DNA from: a virus
IMG/VR virus record: IMGVR_UViG_3300033144_005399
Span: 1-52,885 of that record
Strand: one strand, 5' to 3'
Length of the DNA: 52,885 nt
Shown: piece by piece, positions 40,700-49,829 of the stretch
How the letters are laid out: every line of letters starts with the position of its first letter
How positions within the stretch are numbered: the stretch's first letter is position 1
Notes under the pieces: model-generated
Seen by the model: the letters and a program-made list of their open reading frames with translations, nothing else
Told to the model about the DNA's origin: nothing
Database searches by the model: none
Made by a program: the position numbers and the translations under genes

Positions 40700-40720
40700 T
40701 CTGAGGAGAAGGATACCCGA

Positions 40721-43006
40721 ATGGCAACCGCGATTTTCTTCAACGGGCGGCGGATCAACGTCCCCCAAGCGGTCAGTGAGATCGACGCTTCCGCGTTGGC
40801 GGCCGTGTCGCCTTCAGCGGTCGGCATCGTCGCGCTCCTCGGCACGGCCGAGGGTGGCAAACCGCTCGACGCGTGCGAGGAGTTCGCTGACTCCACGCGC
40901 TCGGACTCGCTGCGCAACAAGTATCGGTCCGGCGACCTGCTGACGGCCGGTCTCTTCGCGTTCGAGCCGAGCGCCGACGACGCGGTTCCCGGCGGCGCGC
41001 AGCGACTTGTCACCGTGAAGGTGAACGACTCTACGCAGTCGATCGCGACGCTGGTCGATGCCGCCGTCGCGGACGCGGTGGATCTGACGTCCAGCGATTG
41101 GGGTCAGTTCACCGAGCAGATCAACATCGACGTCGCGGCGGGCACCGTCCAGGGCAAGCTGATCACGATCATCTTCGAGGACGTCACCGAGACGTTCGAC
41201 GACGTGGGCGGCGACGCGATCATGGACGTGCTCTACACGCCCGGCACCGACGGCTGGGACGTCCCGATGCCTGCTGCCATCGCCGCGCTCGGCTTCACCG
41301 CGACGGGCTCCAAGGCGGAGACCGGGCTCGGCGCGGAGATGACCGCGGTCATCCCCGCGGGTCTTCCCGCAGGGTTGGAGATTCTGAGCGCGGGCGCGGA
41401 GCCCACGCAGCCGACGGTGACCATCTATGGGCTCGTCGGCGTCGTGGCGACGCGTGAGACGCTCACGCTCACCGCTGCCGGTGTGACGGCCGTGCCCACC
41501 GCGTCGCTTCTCTGGGACAAGGTGCTCGGGGCATCCATCTCGGGAACGACGGCGAACACCGTTACGGTGCGCGTTGCTGGCGGTGGTGCGACGGCGCTCA
41601 CCATCGGCGCCGGTGCCGACGGTACGGCCGGTGTCGTGCTCGTCTCGAACGGCATCGCCGCGGGCGTGCTCACGGTCAGCATCGACGTGAACGCTGCGTT
41701 CGACGCCGCGTACTTCGGCATCAACTCAGCGGGCGCCGAGGTGCAGGAGCGCTTCGACATGACGCTCGGCACGACGCCGGTGGTCGGCGTGGTTCCCTTC
41801 GCGGACGTCGATGTCATCGCACTCGGCGACTTCATCGTCGGCCGCACGGTCACCGCGACCCTCACGACGATCAGCGTGCTGGTCGCGACCTTCCCGACGG
41901 TGCAGCGTGTCGTCGATCGGCTGAACGCGCTCGACGGCATCACCGCGAACGCGACGGTCAGCAACCCGACCACGTTCAATCTCGTCGATGCGGACTACGC
42001 AGCCGCCGCGGACATCACCACGCCCGCGCAGGAATACTACGCGGACCTCTACGAGTTCATCACCGCGATCAACGAGGGCAGCCAGTACATCGACGCCGCA
42101 CGTGCGACGGCCGCGTCGGCAGTGCCCGCGAATCTCGCGGCTCCGGTGTTCCTCGCGGGGGGTACCGAGGGCCCGTCGACCATCACCGAGTGGCAGACGG
42201 CGTTCACGGCGCTTCAGAAGCGTCGCGTGAACATCATCGTGCCGCTCTCGCGCGACCCCGCGGTCCACAGTCTGTGCCTCACGCACCTCGTCGCGCGCGC
42301 CGGCCGGCTCCGCAGCGAAGCGAACGGCTACATCGGTCACGCGGATACTGACCTCGCGGGCACCTCGCTCACGGTCACGAAGAGCGAGATCGTCGCACTT
42401 CAGTCGCGGCACCTCTCGCATCTCGCACAGGAGATTCAGCGCTTCGACGCGGTGACCGGAGAGGCGACGTTCTACTCCCCGTACCACCTCGCCGCCATCT
42501 GCGCGGGCATGCAGGCGGGCAGCGCCATCGGCGAGCCGCTCACGCGCAAGCGTCCCATCGCGACCGACATCCGGCAGGACAGCTCGTGGACGGTCGAGGA
42601 CAACGTGGAGTCGCTCATCGACGCGGGTCTCATGATGTTCGAGAAGATCGACGGCATCGGTATCCGTTGCGTGCGCAGCATCACCGGACATCTCGCCGAC
42701 GACAACCTCGTCTTCACGGAGATGAGCGCGAATGAGTCGGCGAACACCGCGGTGTTCGAGTTCCGCACTGCGCTGGAGCGGAAGATCGGCCAGCGCGCGC
42801 TGGCGGGAACGGCCGCGGCAATCAAGGGTCTCGCGAACGACGTGCTCGGACGTCTCATCGACGACGAGATCATCGTCGCGTACCGCGCGCTTCAGGTGGA
42901 ACAGATCGGGGACGTGTTTCCCGTGAGCGTCGAAATCGCGCCGGTGGTTCCGGTCAACTTCATCCCCATCACGGTGCACCTCGTCGCGCTTCGGACCGCG
43001 GCGTAA
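40721..43006 (+). CDS. Tail sheath protein
   Basis: This 761-aa contractile tail sheath subunit has an excellent ribosome binding site (GAGGAGAAGG) upstream of ATG 40721. The N-terminus (NVPQAVSEIDASALAAVSPS, then VGIVALLGTAEGGKP) is the standard sheath start. The C-terminal part holds YIGHADTDLAGTSLTVTKSE, SPYHLAAICAGMQAGSAIGE, TRKRPIA and EMSANESANTAVFEFRTALE, followed by VSVEIAPVVPVNFIPITVHL. These match the conserved sheath core and the C-terminal arm that links subunits. The insertion at about residues 150-440 is Ala/Thr/Val-rich with beta domains and is larger than in minimal sheaths. It establishes the virion as a myovirus. Confidence 0.92.
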   Translation: MATAIFFNGRRINVPQAVSEIDASALAAVSPSAVGIVALLGTAEGGKPLDACEEFADSTRSDSLRNKYRSGDLLTAGLFAFEPSADDAVPGGAQRLVTVKVNDSTQSIATLVDAAVADAVDLTSSDWGQFTEQINIDVAAGTVQGKLITIIFEDVTETFDDVGGDAIMDVLYTPGTDGWDVPMPAAIAALGFTATGSKAETGLGAEMTAVIPAGLPAGLEILSAGAEPTQPTVTIYGLVGVVATRETLTLTAAGVTAVPTASLLWDKVLGASISGTTANTVTVRVAGGGATALTIGAGADGTAGVVLVSNGIAAGVLTVSIDVNAAFDAAYFGINSAGAEVQERFDMTLGTTPVVGVVPFADVDVIALGDFIVGRTVTATLTTISVLVATFPTVQRVVDRLNALDGITANATVSNPTTFNLVDADYAAAADITTPAQEYYADLYEFITAINEGSQYIDAARATAASAVPANLAAPVFLAGGTEGPSTITEWQTAFTALQKRRVNIIVPLSRDPAVHSLCLTHLVARAGRLRSEANGYIGHADTDLAGTSLTVTKSEIVALQSRHLSHLAQEIQRFDAVTGEATFYSPYHLAAICAGMQAGSAIGEPLTRKRPIATDIRQDSSWTVEDNVESLIDAGLMMFEKIDGIGIRCVRSITGHLADDNLVFTEMSANESANTAVFEFRTALERKIGQRALAGTAAAIKGLANDVLGRLIDDEIIVAYRALQVEQIGDVFPVSVEIAPVVPVNFIPITVHLVALRTAA

Positions 43007-43018
43007 CGGAGACGGAAC

Positions 43019-43453
43019 ATGACGACCCGAGGCTTGGTTCTCACCGGCGCACGCGCGCGCTTGCTCATCAACGGTGTCAAGGTAGCTCTCGCTACCAACG
43101 TCTCGTACAGTGAGGAGATCGCGCATGACCCCCTTGAAGTTTTGGATGATTTCGCGGTAGCCGAACACGTGCCGACCGCCTACCGCTGCACCTTCAGCGC
43201 GCAGATGGTTCGCGTGATCACGAACACGATCAAGAACCGCGATGGCGTTGTCATCATGCCGCGCCTCGAAGACATCCTCACGGCCGAGGAGCTGACGGCG
43301 ACGGTCGAAGACGCAGGCACCGGCAGCGTGCTCGCGAACATCGAGCGCGTGAAGGCGGTGCGCTACACGAACAACATCGGCGCTCGGGGCATGGTCCTGA
43401 CCGACGTCGAGTTCGTCGCGATCCGGGTTCGCAACGAATCCGAGATCGTCTAG
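43019..43453 (+). CDS. Tail tube protein
   Basis: This 144-aa protein immediately follows the sheath, the usual place for the tube subunit. GARARLLINGVKVALATNVS and YSEEIAHDPLEVLDDFAVAE are the typical N-terminal strands; a long-loop segment AYRCTFSAQMVRVITNTI and the C-terminal VLTDVEFVAIRVRNESEIV complete the tube beta barrel. It will polymerise inside the sheath to form the DNA conduit. Confidence 0.85.
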   Translation: MTTRGLVLTGARARLLINGVKVALATNVSYSEEIAHDPLEVLDDFAVAEHVPTAYRCTFSAQMVRVITNTIKNRDGVVIMPRLEDILTAEELTATVEDAGTGSVLANIERVKAVRYTNNIGARGMVLTDVEFVAIRVRNESEIV

Positions 43454-43461
43454 CTGACGCA

Positions 43462-43479
43462 CGCGGCTGGCTCGCCGCG
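43462..43479 (+). other. Hairpin between tail tube and chaperone genes
   Basis: CGCGG (43462-43466) pairs with CCGCG (43475-43479) around an 8-nt loop in the 43-nt gap after the tube gene. There is no T-run. It may tune read-through from the highly expressed sheath/tube genes. Confidence 0.3.
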
Positions 43480-43496
43480 CGCAGAAGGAGATACCC

Positions 43497-44021
43497 ATGG
43501 AAAGCCCCGACGAGATCAGCAAGCGCTTGGACGACGCGCACGCGGATCTCATCCAGACACCCGAGGAGAAGGCCGGCGCCTTGACACCGGTCACCACCAT
43601 CCAGCTCGATGCGAAGGGCACGACCCGGCATTGGGCTGGCGAGTTCACGTACAAGGTCCCGACGCTCGCCGACCAGATCAAGATCGGCGCGATGAAGACG
43701 GCGTACCTGCCGATGGGCAGCGCCAACGATCCGACCGCGGCGATGCTCGTCGAGCAGATCTGCTACCTGGAGATCACGCTCACGAAGAAGCCCGATTGGT
43801 GGAAGCCGATGGACTTCTACGACGCCACACCGGTATCCGCTTTGTACAAGGAGGTGACTCAGTACGAGCGTCGATTTCACGGCGAGCGTGAGGACGCCAT
43901 TGCAGATGAAGGCGGAGCTGTCGGAGTGGAAGAACCCGATGGAGACGGTGGCGTTGATGTGGGCCGAAAAGTTCAGCCTCCCGCCCAACGATCCGAGACT
44001 CTTGTCTCTCACAGCGCGTGA
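43497..44021 (+). CDS. Tail assembly chaperone (G-like), N-terminal frame
   Basis: This 174-aa protein has a strong ribosome binding site (AGAAGGAG) before ATG 43497. It lies between tail tube and tape measure, the fixed position of the tail assembly chaperone pair. HWAGEFTYKVPTLADQIKIG, then LVEQICYLEITLTKKPDWW and a PVSALYKEVTQYERRFHGE helix look like the folded G part. The last about 40 residues (EEPDGDGGVDVGRKVQPPAQ) look like non-native sequence lying opposite real coding in the +1 frame, supporting frameshift fusion with the gene at 43888. Confidence 0.8.
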   Translation: MESPDEISKRLDDAHADLIQTPEEKAGALTPVTTIQLDAKGTTRHWAGEFTYKVPTLADQIKIGAMKTAYLPMGSANDPTAAMLVEQICYLEITLTKKPDWWKPMDFYDATPVSALYKEVTQYERRFHGEREDAIADEGGAVGVEEPDGDGGVDVGRKVQPPAQRSETLVSHSA

Positions 44022-44250
44022 GGCCATTGAGCAGATCAACGGGCTCGCGGCGCTAGAGATGGTACGCGCGGAGCGCGTGACGGCGGAGACCCAGAAGACC
44101 ACGATTCACAACGATCCCCGTGGACGCACAGACGAAGCAGCAGTCTCGATCGCGGATACTCCGCATCTGACCGGCGATCCTGAATGGGACGCGATCGAGT
44201 TGGCGGAAACCAACCCGACGAAGGAGCCCTTGAAGGTCGCTCATGGCTGA
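43888..44250 (+). CDS. Tail assembly chaperone (T-like), reached by frameshift
   Basis: This frame is open from just after a TGA at 43855-43857. MKAELSEWKNPMETVALMWA and EKFSLPPNDPRLLSLTAREA, followed by EQINGLAALEMVRAERVTAE, form a convincing helical T domain. Its GTG 43888 has no clear ribosome binding site. It is in frame +1 (equivalently -2) relative to the G-like gene, so ribosomes must shift between 43858 and 44021 to make a G-T fusion. Phage Mu uses -2 and most others -1 at this locus. The slip site is not obvious; CGA-AAA-G near 43970 is one candidate. Independent translation remains possible. Confidence 0.7.
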   Translation: MRTPLQMKAELSEWKNPMETVALMWAEKFSLPPNDPRLLSLTAREAIEQINGLAALEMVRAERVTAETQKTTIHNDPRGRTDEAAVSIADTPHLTGDPEWDAIELAETNPTKEPLKVAHG

Positions 44251-46492
44251 GCAGAGATACCGGACCGTCATCGAGATCGGGGTCGAGGACCGGGAGGTTC
44301 GCGGGCTCGACGAGACGATCTCTCGCGCCTTCGACGACCGGACGTTGATCGCCTTCGAGCGCGCCATCGAGCGCAGCACCCGCTCGATGTCGAAGCTGGT
44401 GCGGGAGAGCGAGAAGCTGGAGCGCGTGCTGCGGCGCGTCGAGGGGCTCCAGGGCGGCTTCGGAGGCGGAGGCGGCGCCGGTGGCGGAGGAGGGCTCGGA
44501 GCGCCTCCTGTCGGCGGTGGGGGCGGCGGAGGGGGCGGCGACATCGCGGCAGCCCTCAACAACGTCGCGCGGTCGGTTCAGCAGCTCCAGTCCATCAATC
44601 AGCAGCAGGGCCGGCAGCAGATCCGCCGGACGGCGGTGGGGACAGCCATCGGGCGCATGGCGACGGGAAGCATGGGGGGCACAGCCATTCAGTCCCTCGT
44701 CACGGCCATCCCGTGGATCGGGCCGGTCCTCGGCGCGGGCATGGGCGCGATGCAGCAGTTCTACCAGGAGCACATGGGTGTCCGCGAGGCCGAGGCGCGG
44801 AACTACGGCACGACCGGCATGCGGGGCACGCGCGGCACGCGCATGGCGGGTCCCGCGGGCCGCGGGCAGGGCTTCCAGCGCTTCGGCTACGACCCGGGTC
44901 AGGCGGTCTCGCAGGTCGCCAACATCTCCCGGCAGACCGGGCGACGTGGCGGCCAAGGCGGTGCGCGCGGAGGGCTCTACGGAGCCGGCGGCAGCTTCGT
45001 GCCTCGCTTGATGGAAGCTCAGGAGTACATGGGGCTCGGGCAGCTCGGCGGCATCACAGGGGCAGCAGAGACGGCTGGCGGTCAGGTCGCGGACCCAACG
45101 ACTCAGATCATGCAGGCGATCAGCTCGGGCGTCGTGACAGGTATCCGCGTCTCGCGCCTCGATCGCTACTTCTCGCAGATCGCTTCGACGGTCGAAGACA
45201 TGCGCTCGCGAGGCTTCGACATCTCGCCCGAGAGCCTCATGCAGGCGAGCCAGGGGTTCGGGCAGCTCGGGCGCTCCCCGGGAGGCGGCAACCGGTTCCA
45301 AGGCGCGTCAGGCGCGGCGATGGCGCGCAGCATGACGGGCGCGATGACGGGCGGTCTCGGCCGGACACCGGGCGTCGCGAGCCTGGTCGCGCTGCGGGCG
45401 GCCGGCTACGGCCAAGGGGGCGTCGGGTACCAGGAAGCGCTCCGCCGCATCCAGAGCGGAGACCCGGCTGTCATGCAATCGATCGTCACTGCGATCAACG
45501 ATGCAGCCGGGAACGATCCCGCGGTCGCGGCGGAGATGCACACGCAGCTTGGGCAGTCGCTCTACGGGCGGGTGCCGTCGCAGGTCGACGCGGACGCGCT
45601 GGCGAGTGGCGACACATCCTTCCTCACCGGAGGTGTCAGCACGAGACCGGGGCAAGAGGCACTCGCCGCTGCGGCCGAGGGTGGTACGCGCGCGCAGGCC
45701 GCCTCAGCCGGCGAGGCGGGATACCGTGCGGGGCGTCAACGTCTCGGTGGGCGCGTCGCGGCTGCGGGCGGCGTTCAGGCGATGCGCAACGCGGACCTGC
45801 GCGTGTTGGGTATCTTCCTTCCGCGCATTAGCGGTGCGATCGATTCGATCGTCGATTTCATCTCAGGGACGATGACGGCGTTCGACGAGGGCGGCATCAC
45901 GGGCGCGATGGCGCACATGGGGAGCGAGATCGTCGGAGGTATCCTTCGGCACATGAGCGCGGCCATCACCGAAGCCTTTGGCGGGATGGTCGTTCTAATG
46001 GCTCGGGCGCTCAACAGCATTCCGGGCGTCAGCATCGACATCGGCGAGCTGGAGACGCGCGTTGCCCAGCATGTAGCGGCCACACGGCGCATGGCGGACG
46101 ACCCCGAAGGTGCGATGGCGGGGGCGCGCGGCGAAGCGGGTACGGCGCGCAACGTCATCACCCCGCGCTCGGCCCGCAGCCGGCGGCAGCGAGAGCAGTT
46201 CCGAAATCTGGCGTCGCGTCATGCGATGGCGGGAGGTACGACCATGCCACCGCGCCCGGAGGGATCTTCTGTGTCCGCTGCGCGGTGGAGTCAGTTGTGG
46301 CGCGACTACCAAGAGGAATCGGGCGGGACGATGGATCTGCCCTTCGCGGATCAGATGGGCGGCGGTCCGCACGAGCTGGATCAGGAAGTCGCGAGGCGAG
46401 CGCAATCACTTGCCGATGTTCTTCAGCAGCGCGCGAGTCAAAGCGGCGGGGGCGGCGCGTCGGAGAGCACCGTGTCCCCCGGCGAGGAATGA
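44243..46492 (+). CDS. Tail tape measure protein
   Basis: This 749-aa protein follows the chaperone genes and precedes the baseplate genes. The N-terminus has long charged helices (LIAFERAIERSTRSMSKLVR; SEKLERVLRRVEGLQGG), followed by poly-Gly linkers, a hydrophobic segment (IQSLVTAIPWIGPVLGAGMG) and further hydrophobic helices near residues 520-600 (VLGIFLPRISGAIDSIVDFI; AFGGMVVLMARALNSI). This fits the tape measure that sets tail length and is ejected during infection. At 749 residues the tail would be moderately short for a myovirus. It overlaps the upstream gene by eight bases. Confidence 0.8.
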   Translation: MAEQRYRTVIEIGVEDREVRGLDETISRAFDDRTLIAFERAIERSTRSMSKLVRESEKLERVLRRVEGLQGGFGGGGGAGGGGGLGAPPVGGGGGGGGGDIAAALNNVARSVQQLQSINQQQGRQQIRRTAVGTAIGRMATGSMGGTAIQSLVTAIPWIGPVLGAGMGAMQQFYQEHMGVREAEARNYGTTGMRGTRGTRMAGPAGRGQGFQRFGYDPGQAVSQVANISRQTGRRGGQGGARGGLYGAGGSFVPRLMEAQEYMGLGQLGGITGAAETAGGQVADPTTQIMQAISSGVVTGIRVSRLDRYFSQIASTVEDMRSRGFDISPESLMQASQGFGQLGRSPGGGNRFQGASGAAMARSMTGAMTGGLGRTPGVASLVALRAAGYGQGGVGYQEALRRIQSGDPAVMQSIVTAINDAAGNDPAVAAEMHTQLGQSLYGRVPSQVDADALASGDTSFLTGGVSTRPGQEALAAAAEGGTRAQAASAGEAGYRAGRQRLGGRVAAAGGVQAMRNADLRVLGIFLPRISGAIDSIVDFISGTMTAFDEGGITGAMAHMGSEIVGGILRHMSAAITEAFGGMVVLMARALNSIPGVSIDIGELETRVAQHVAATRRMADDPEGAMAGARGEAGTARNVITPRSARSRRQREQFRNLASRHAMAGGTTMPPRPEGSSVSAARWSQLWRDYQEESGGTMDLPFADQMGGGPHELDQEVARRAQSLADVLQQRASQSGGGGASESTVSPGEE

Positions 46493-48535
46493 GTGCCTCG
46501 CGAGGACCGGCAGCGGTGGAATCAGGCAACGCACACGCGTGCGGTCGTCTCGTTCCACACTGACGAGGGTTTCGACTCGGGCCTGATCCGTTTGCATCCT
46601 GACTTCGGTCAGATCGTCGGGGTATCCACGGACAAGAGTATGGGCGCGGCCGCGGGGTCGTTCACCGTCGTGGTGAAGAAGCCACCACGTACCGAGTTCC
46701 TGCGACGAAGCTGGCGGAACCTCTGGATCGATCCCGAGCAGGTATGGGTGCGCATCAAGTTCATCGTCGATGGCGAAACCATCGACACGATGTTCGGGCA
46801 GATCGACACCGTTAGCGAGAGCACTTCTCGTTCGGGCGGCGGTGCACGCAACGAGACGTTCACGATCTCGGGGCGCGACTTCGGCAAGGTGTTCGAGACG
46901 ACCGAGCTGTTCACGAACTTCTACTCATCCGAGGCGCAGTCGCAGGGGATACTGTCGATGGCTGCCCTGATCCGTGCGGGGATGGACAACATCTCAGGCA
47001 CACCGGCCCACTTCCAGCGGTTCCTCATCGAGACGTGGCTGGCGAACAACAACATCGGTGAAGCGCAGTGGCGGTTGCCGGCTTCGCTCGGCGGGGATGC
47101 GTTCTCCGCGCTGCTGAATCTCGGGACGATCCAGCGCATGACGCAGCGCACGAACGGAGTGCTCCACAACCCCACCATCATCGACATCAACGGGCAGCAG
47201 GGGAACAAGCTCTGGGAGTCGATGACGAACCTCTCTCATGGGCTGCTCAATGAGCTGTGGGTCGACCTCGCGCCCCCACCGTCAGCGCCTCCCGCTCAGC
47301 TTCCTTCCTCCGTGTTCCCGACGGCCACAATCACGAACGTGTCGAACCGACCGTCGGCAGCGAGCACGCCGCCGCTCGATGGGCTCGTGCCGAGCGTGTA
47401 CCTGCGCGAGCGACCCTTCCCGACACGCAACCGGGCAGGCACGCAGACCAACAATCGGAAATGGGATCAGCTACGCACACGCGTTCTGCAAAAGGGCGAC
47501 GTGCAGTCGAGACAGCTCGCGCGCGGCGGAGCGTCGCACCGGTACAACTATTGGCAGCTCGATGCCGTCGGGCTCGCGTCGCAGGATTACGGCAACGTGA
47601 ACATTCTCCAGCGCGGCATCGAGGGGGTCGACCCGGGACGCCCGGGGAACAACCCGATCTTCAATGAAGAGAGCATGCAGCGGCACGGTATCCGCCGGTA
47701 CTTCCAGTCGACCCGGTTCCTGCCTCTGCGTCAGACGGACCCCGATGCCGAGATCTGGATCCGCGCCGCCGCGGGCTGGCTGAAGAAGCTGCACGACTGG
47801 TACTCCATCGCACCCTTCCAGTTGAGCGGTTCGATCGGCACGACGCGCGTCATGCCTGAGATTCGGATCGGCGAGCGCATCAAAGAGGTGCGCGATGAGG
47901 GGACCATCGTCTACTACTGCGAGGGCGTGTCCCATGAGTGGCAGTATCCGAATGCAGGGCGCACCACGCTCACACTCACGCGCGGGGAGTACGAGAACGC
48001 CGATCTGCTCGGCCGCATCTACCGGCAGCATGAAAACCCGAGGACGCTGAGCGCGCGGGAGCGGTGCTTCGTGACGGCTGTGCAAACCGACGCGCAGCTT
48101 CAGACGGGCAGCGGGCAGTCGCCAGAGCTGATCGATCAGCTCGCTCGGGGCTGCACGTTCGCGGCGGTCGCAGGAGACGAGTCGGGGTTCACCACCGACC
48201 CGGGGGCGGGTGAGTTGTCGGGGCCGGGCGACGAGATCTCGCGCACGCAGCGCACGCTCACGGCCGAGCGCGACGGGACCGTACCTCCTCGGGTGGATCC
48301 CAACGCTCCCGCCACGCAGGATCCGGGCATGAACCCGACGCTCGACGACACCGACCCCGCCATCGGCGACGACGAGCTGCCGGCACCCGGCGCTTCGACG
48401 ACCGAGCCGGGTGATCCGGCGCTGAGTCGAGAGGGGCTCGAAGCGGGCGAGCCGATCGAAACCGAGGGGCTCGACGGACTCGACTTCGACGACGCGAGCG
48501 ACGATCCGATCTTGGGCATCGAGGACGTACCGTGA
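46493..48535 (+). CDS. Baseplate hub protein (gpD/gp27-like)
   Basis: GTG 46493 directly follows the previous stop, giving 680 aa. The N-terminal part (LHPDFGQIVGVSTDKSMGAA; SFTVVVKKPP; FIVDGETIDTMFGQIDTVSE; ETFTISGRDFGKVFETTELF) matches the first domain of baseplate hub proteins of the gpD/gp27 type. Later, GSIGTTRVMPEIRIGERIKE and EGTIVYYCEGVSHEWQYPN with TTLTLTRGE form the returning strands of the hub ring. The C-terminal 130 residues are acidic and Pro-rich and probably disordered. The spike gene follows with a four-base overlap, as expected for a hub-spike pair. Confidence 0.82.
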   Translation: MPREDRQRWNQATHTRAVVSFHTDEGFDSGLIRLHPDFGQIVGVSTDKSMGAAAGSFTVVVKKPPRTEFLRRSWRNLWIDPEQVWVRIKFIVDGETIDTMFGQIDTVSESTSRSGGGARNETFTISGRDFGKVFETTELFTNFYSSEAQSQGILSMAALIRAGMDNISGTPAHFQRFLIETWLANNNIGEAQWRLPASLGGDAFSALLNLGTIQRMTQRTNGVLHNPTIIDINGQQGNKLWESMTNLSHGLLNELWVDLAPPPSAPPAQLPSSVFPTATITNVSNRPSAASTPPLDGLVPSVYLRERPFPTRNRAGTQTNNRKWDQLRTRVLQKGDVQSRQLARGGASHRYNYWQLDAVGLASQDYGNVNILQRGIEGVDPGRPGNNPIFNEESMQRHGIRRYFQSTRFLPLRQTDPDAEIWIRAAAGWLKKLHDWYSIAPFQLSGSIGTTRVMPEIRIGERIKEVRDEGTIVYYCEGVSHEWQYPNAGRTTLTLTRGEYENADLLGRIYRQHENPRTLSARERCFVTAVQTDAQLQTGSGQSPELIDQLARGCTFAAVAGDESGFTTDPGAGELSGPGDEISRTQRTLTAERDGTVPPRVDPNAPATQDPGMNPTLDDTDPAIGDDELPAPGASTTEPGDPALSREGLEAGEPIETEGLDGLDFDDASDDPILGIEDVP

Positions 48536-49539
48536 AGCAGCCAGTTCGACTTCGAGGCGGCGTCATCGTGCAGAGCGGTATCGGCCTTCGCAACAGGCGT
48601 GCGGCCGAGAGCATGCATAGGCCCCGTCGCTCGCACTACCGCGCGCTCGTGGTGAACACGAACGTCACCGATGAGCAAGACGAGCTAGGCCCGCAGTACG
48701 CGGTCGAGTGCGACGTGCTCCTCGTGGGGAGCGGGGAGCGCTTGCTGGGCGTGCACGTGCTCCAGCGGCAGCATGGGATCAACAATGTGCACGACCTGTG
48801 GATCCCGCGTCCGAGCACGCGCGTGATCAGCGGCAATGGCGACCTGAACCTCGTCGCGGCGGTATCCCGTCGCGGCACGCGCATCGGGCCGATGACTCCC
48901 TTCGACGACACGGACGGGGACATGGTGCTCGTCAGCTTCATCGAAGGACGGCAGGACTGGCCGATCATCGTGGGAGCGCTTCCTCACCAGCGCACGAACC
49001 GCATCGTCATCGCGGGTGAAGGGTGGGCCGAGGGCAGCGGCGCAACCCAGCGCGGCGTGCCCGAGAAGAACGAATACTACGTGCACCACAACGGTGCGGA
49101 GATCCGCGTCAACGGTTCCGGCGAGGTGCTGATTGACACCGTGGGCGCGTACACGGATGAGACGACCGAAGACGAGTCAGCCGACGTCGGACAGGTGCGC
49201 ATCCGAGTGAAGGAAGCCGACGACACGTCGGTGCGCTTCACGGTCGCGATCGGCGAGGACGACGACGTGCTCGAAGTCTTCAAAGACGGTTCGCAGCTCC
49301 GCATCGATCTCGGTGCGGGCGCCGACGAGCAGCTCGTGCTCGGCAATCGTTTGAAGACCTACATCACCGACGAGATCGCGACGAAGGTGAACACGTTCTG
49401 GTCGGCGGTCTATGCGATCCACAAGCACACGATTCCGATGGCCGGAACCACCGGCGCCCCCGACACACCTCAGACCGAGACCATCGCGGTGCTCCCCGAC
49501 ACCGCTCTCTCAGATCTCGCGAAAACGAAAAAGACCTGA
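48532..49539 (+). CDS. Baseplate spike protein (gpV/gp5-like OB fold)
   Basis: GTG 48532 overlaps the hub stop (GTGA), giving 335 aa. An OB-fold N-terminal region is visible: HYRALVVNTNVTDEQDELGP, YAVECDVLLVG, GDMVLVSFIEGRQDWPIIVG and ALPHQ. A beta-helical section follows (YYVHHNGAEIRVNGSGEVLI; GQVRIRVKEADDTSVRFTVA). The HKHTIP segment near the C-terminus (YAIHKHTIPMAGTTGAP) is typical of spike tips, where His residues bind a metal. No lysozyme domain is inserted, unlike T4 gp5. Confidence 0.82.
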   Translation: MKQPVRLRGGVIVQSGIGLRNRRAAESMHRPRRSHYRALVVNTNVTDEQDELGPQYAVECDVLLVGSGERLLGVHVLQRQHGINNVHDLWIPRPSTRVISGNGDLNLVAAVSRRGTRIGPMTPFDDTDGDMVLVSFIEGRQDWPIIVGALPHQRTNRIVIAGEGWAEGSGATQRGVPEKNEYYVHHNGAEIRVNGSGEVLIDTVGAYTDETTEDESADVGQVRIRVKEADDTSVRFTVAIGEDDDVLEVFKDGSQLRIDLGAGADEQLVLGNRLKTYITDEIATKVNTFWSAVYAIHKHTIPMAGTTGAPDTPQTETIAVLPDTALSDLAKTKKT

Positions 49540-49817
49540 TGCCACTTCTAGCAGGAACAGCGACGACCGCGGACTCGATGGCGAAGGCGCTCTACGACGC
49601 GACGAACGCAGAGTTCGGGGTGGTGACCGGCGCTCTGGATACCGATCGGCAGCGCATGTGCGAGGTCTTCGCATCTGCCGTCGTGAGTCACATCGCAGGC
49701 TTTGCCGACGTGCGCATCAAATCAACCGACGCTGGGCTTCAGCGCGACCCCGTTGCCCCCAACGATCTCACGGACGCACCGGGCGCGGATGTAGTGCTGG
49801 TCGGTGCTGTCGAGTAG
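49539..49817 (+). CDS. Small baseplate-region protein
   Basis: This 92-aa protein starts at ATG 49539, sharing one base with the spike stop (TGATG). SMAKALYDATNAEFGVVTGA and RMCEVFASAVVSHIAGFADV are helical; the C-terminus is extended. Similar short helical proteins lie between spike and wedge genes in many myoviruses but are mostly uncharacterised. Role unknown. Confidence 0.6.
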   Translation: MPLLAGTATTADSMAKALYDATNAEFGVVTGALDTDRQRMCEVFASAVVSHIAGFADVRIKSTDAGLQRDPVAPNDLTDAPGADVVLVGAVE

Positions 49818-49829
49818 GATGGTGCGGAA

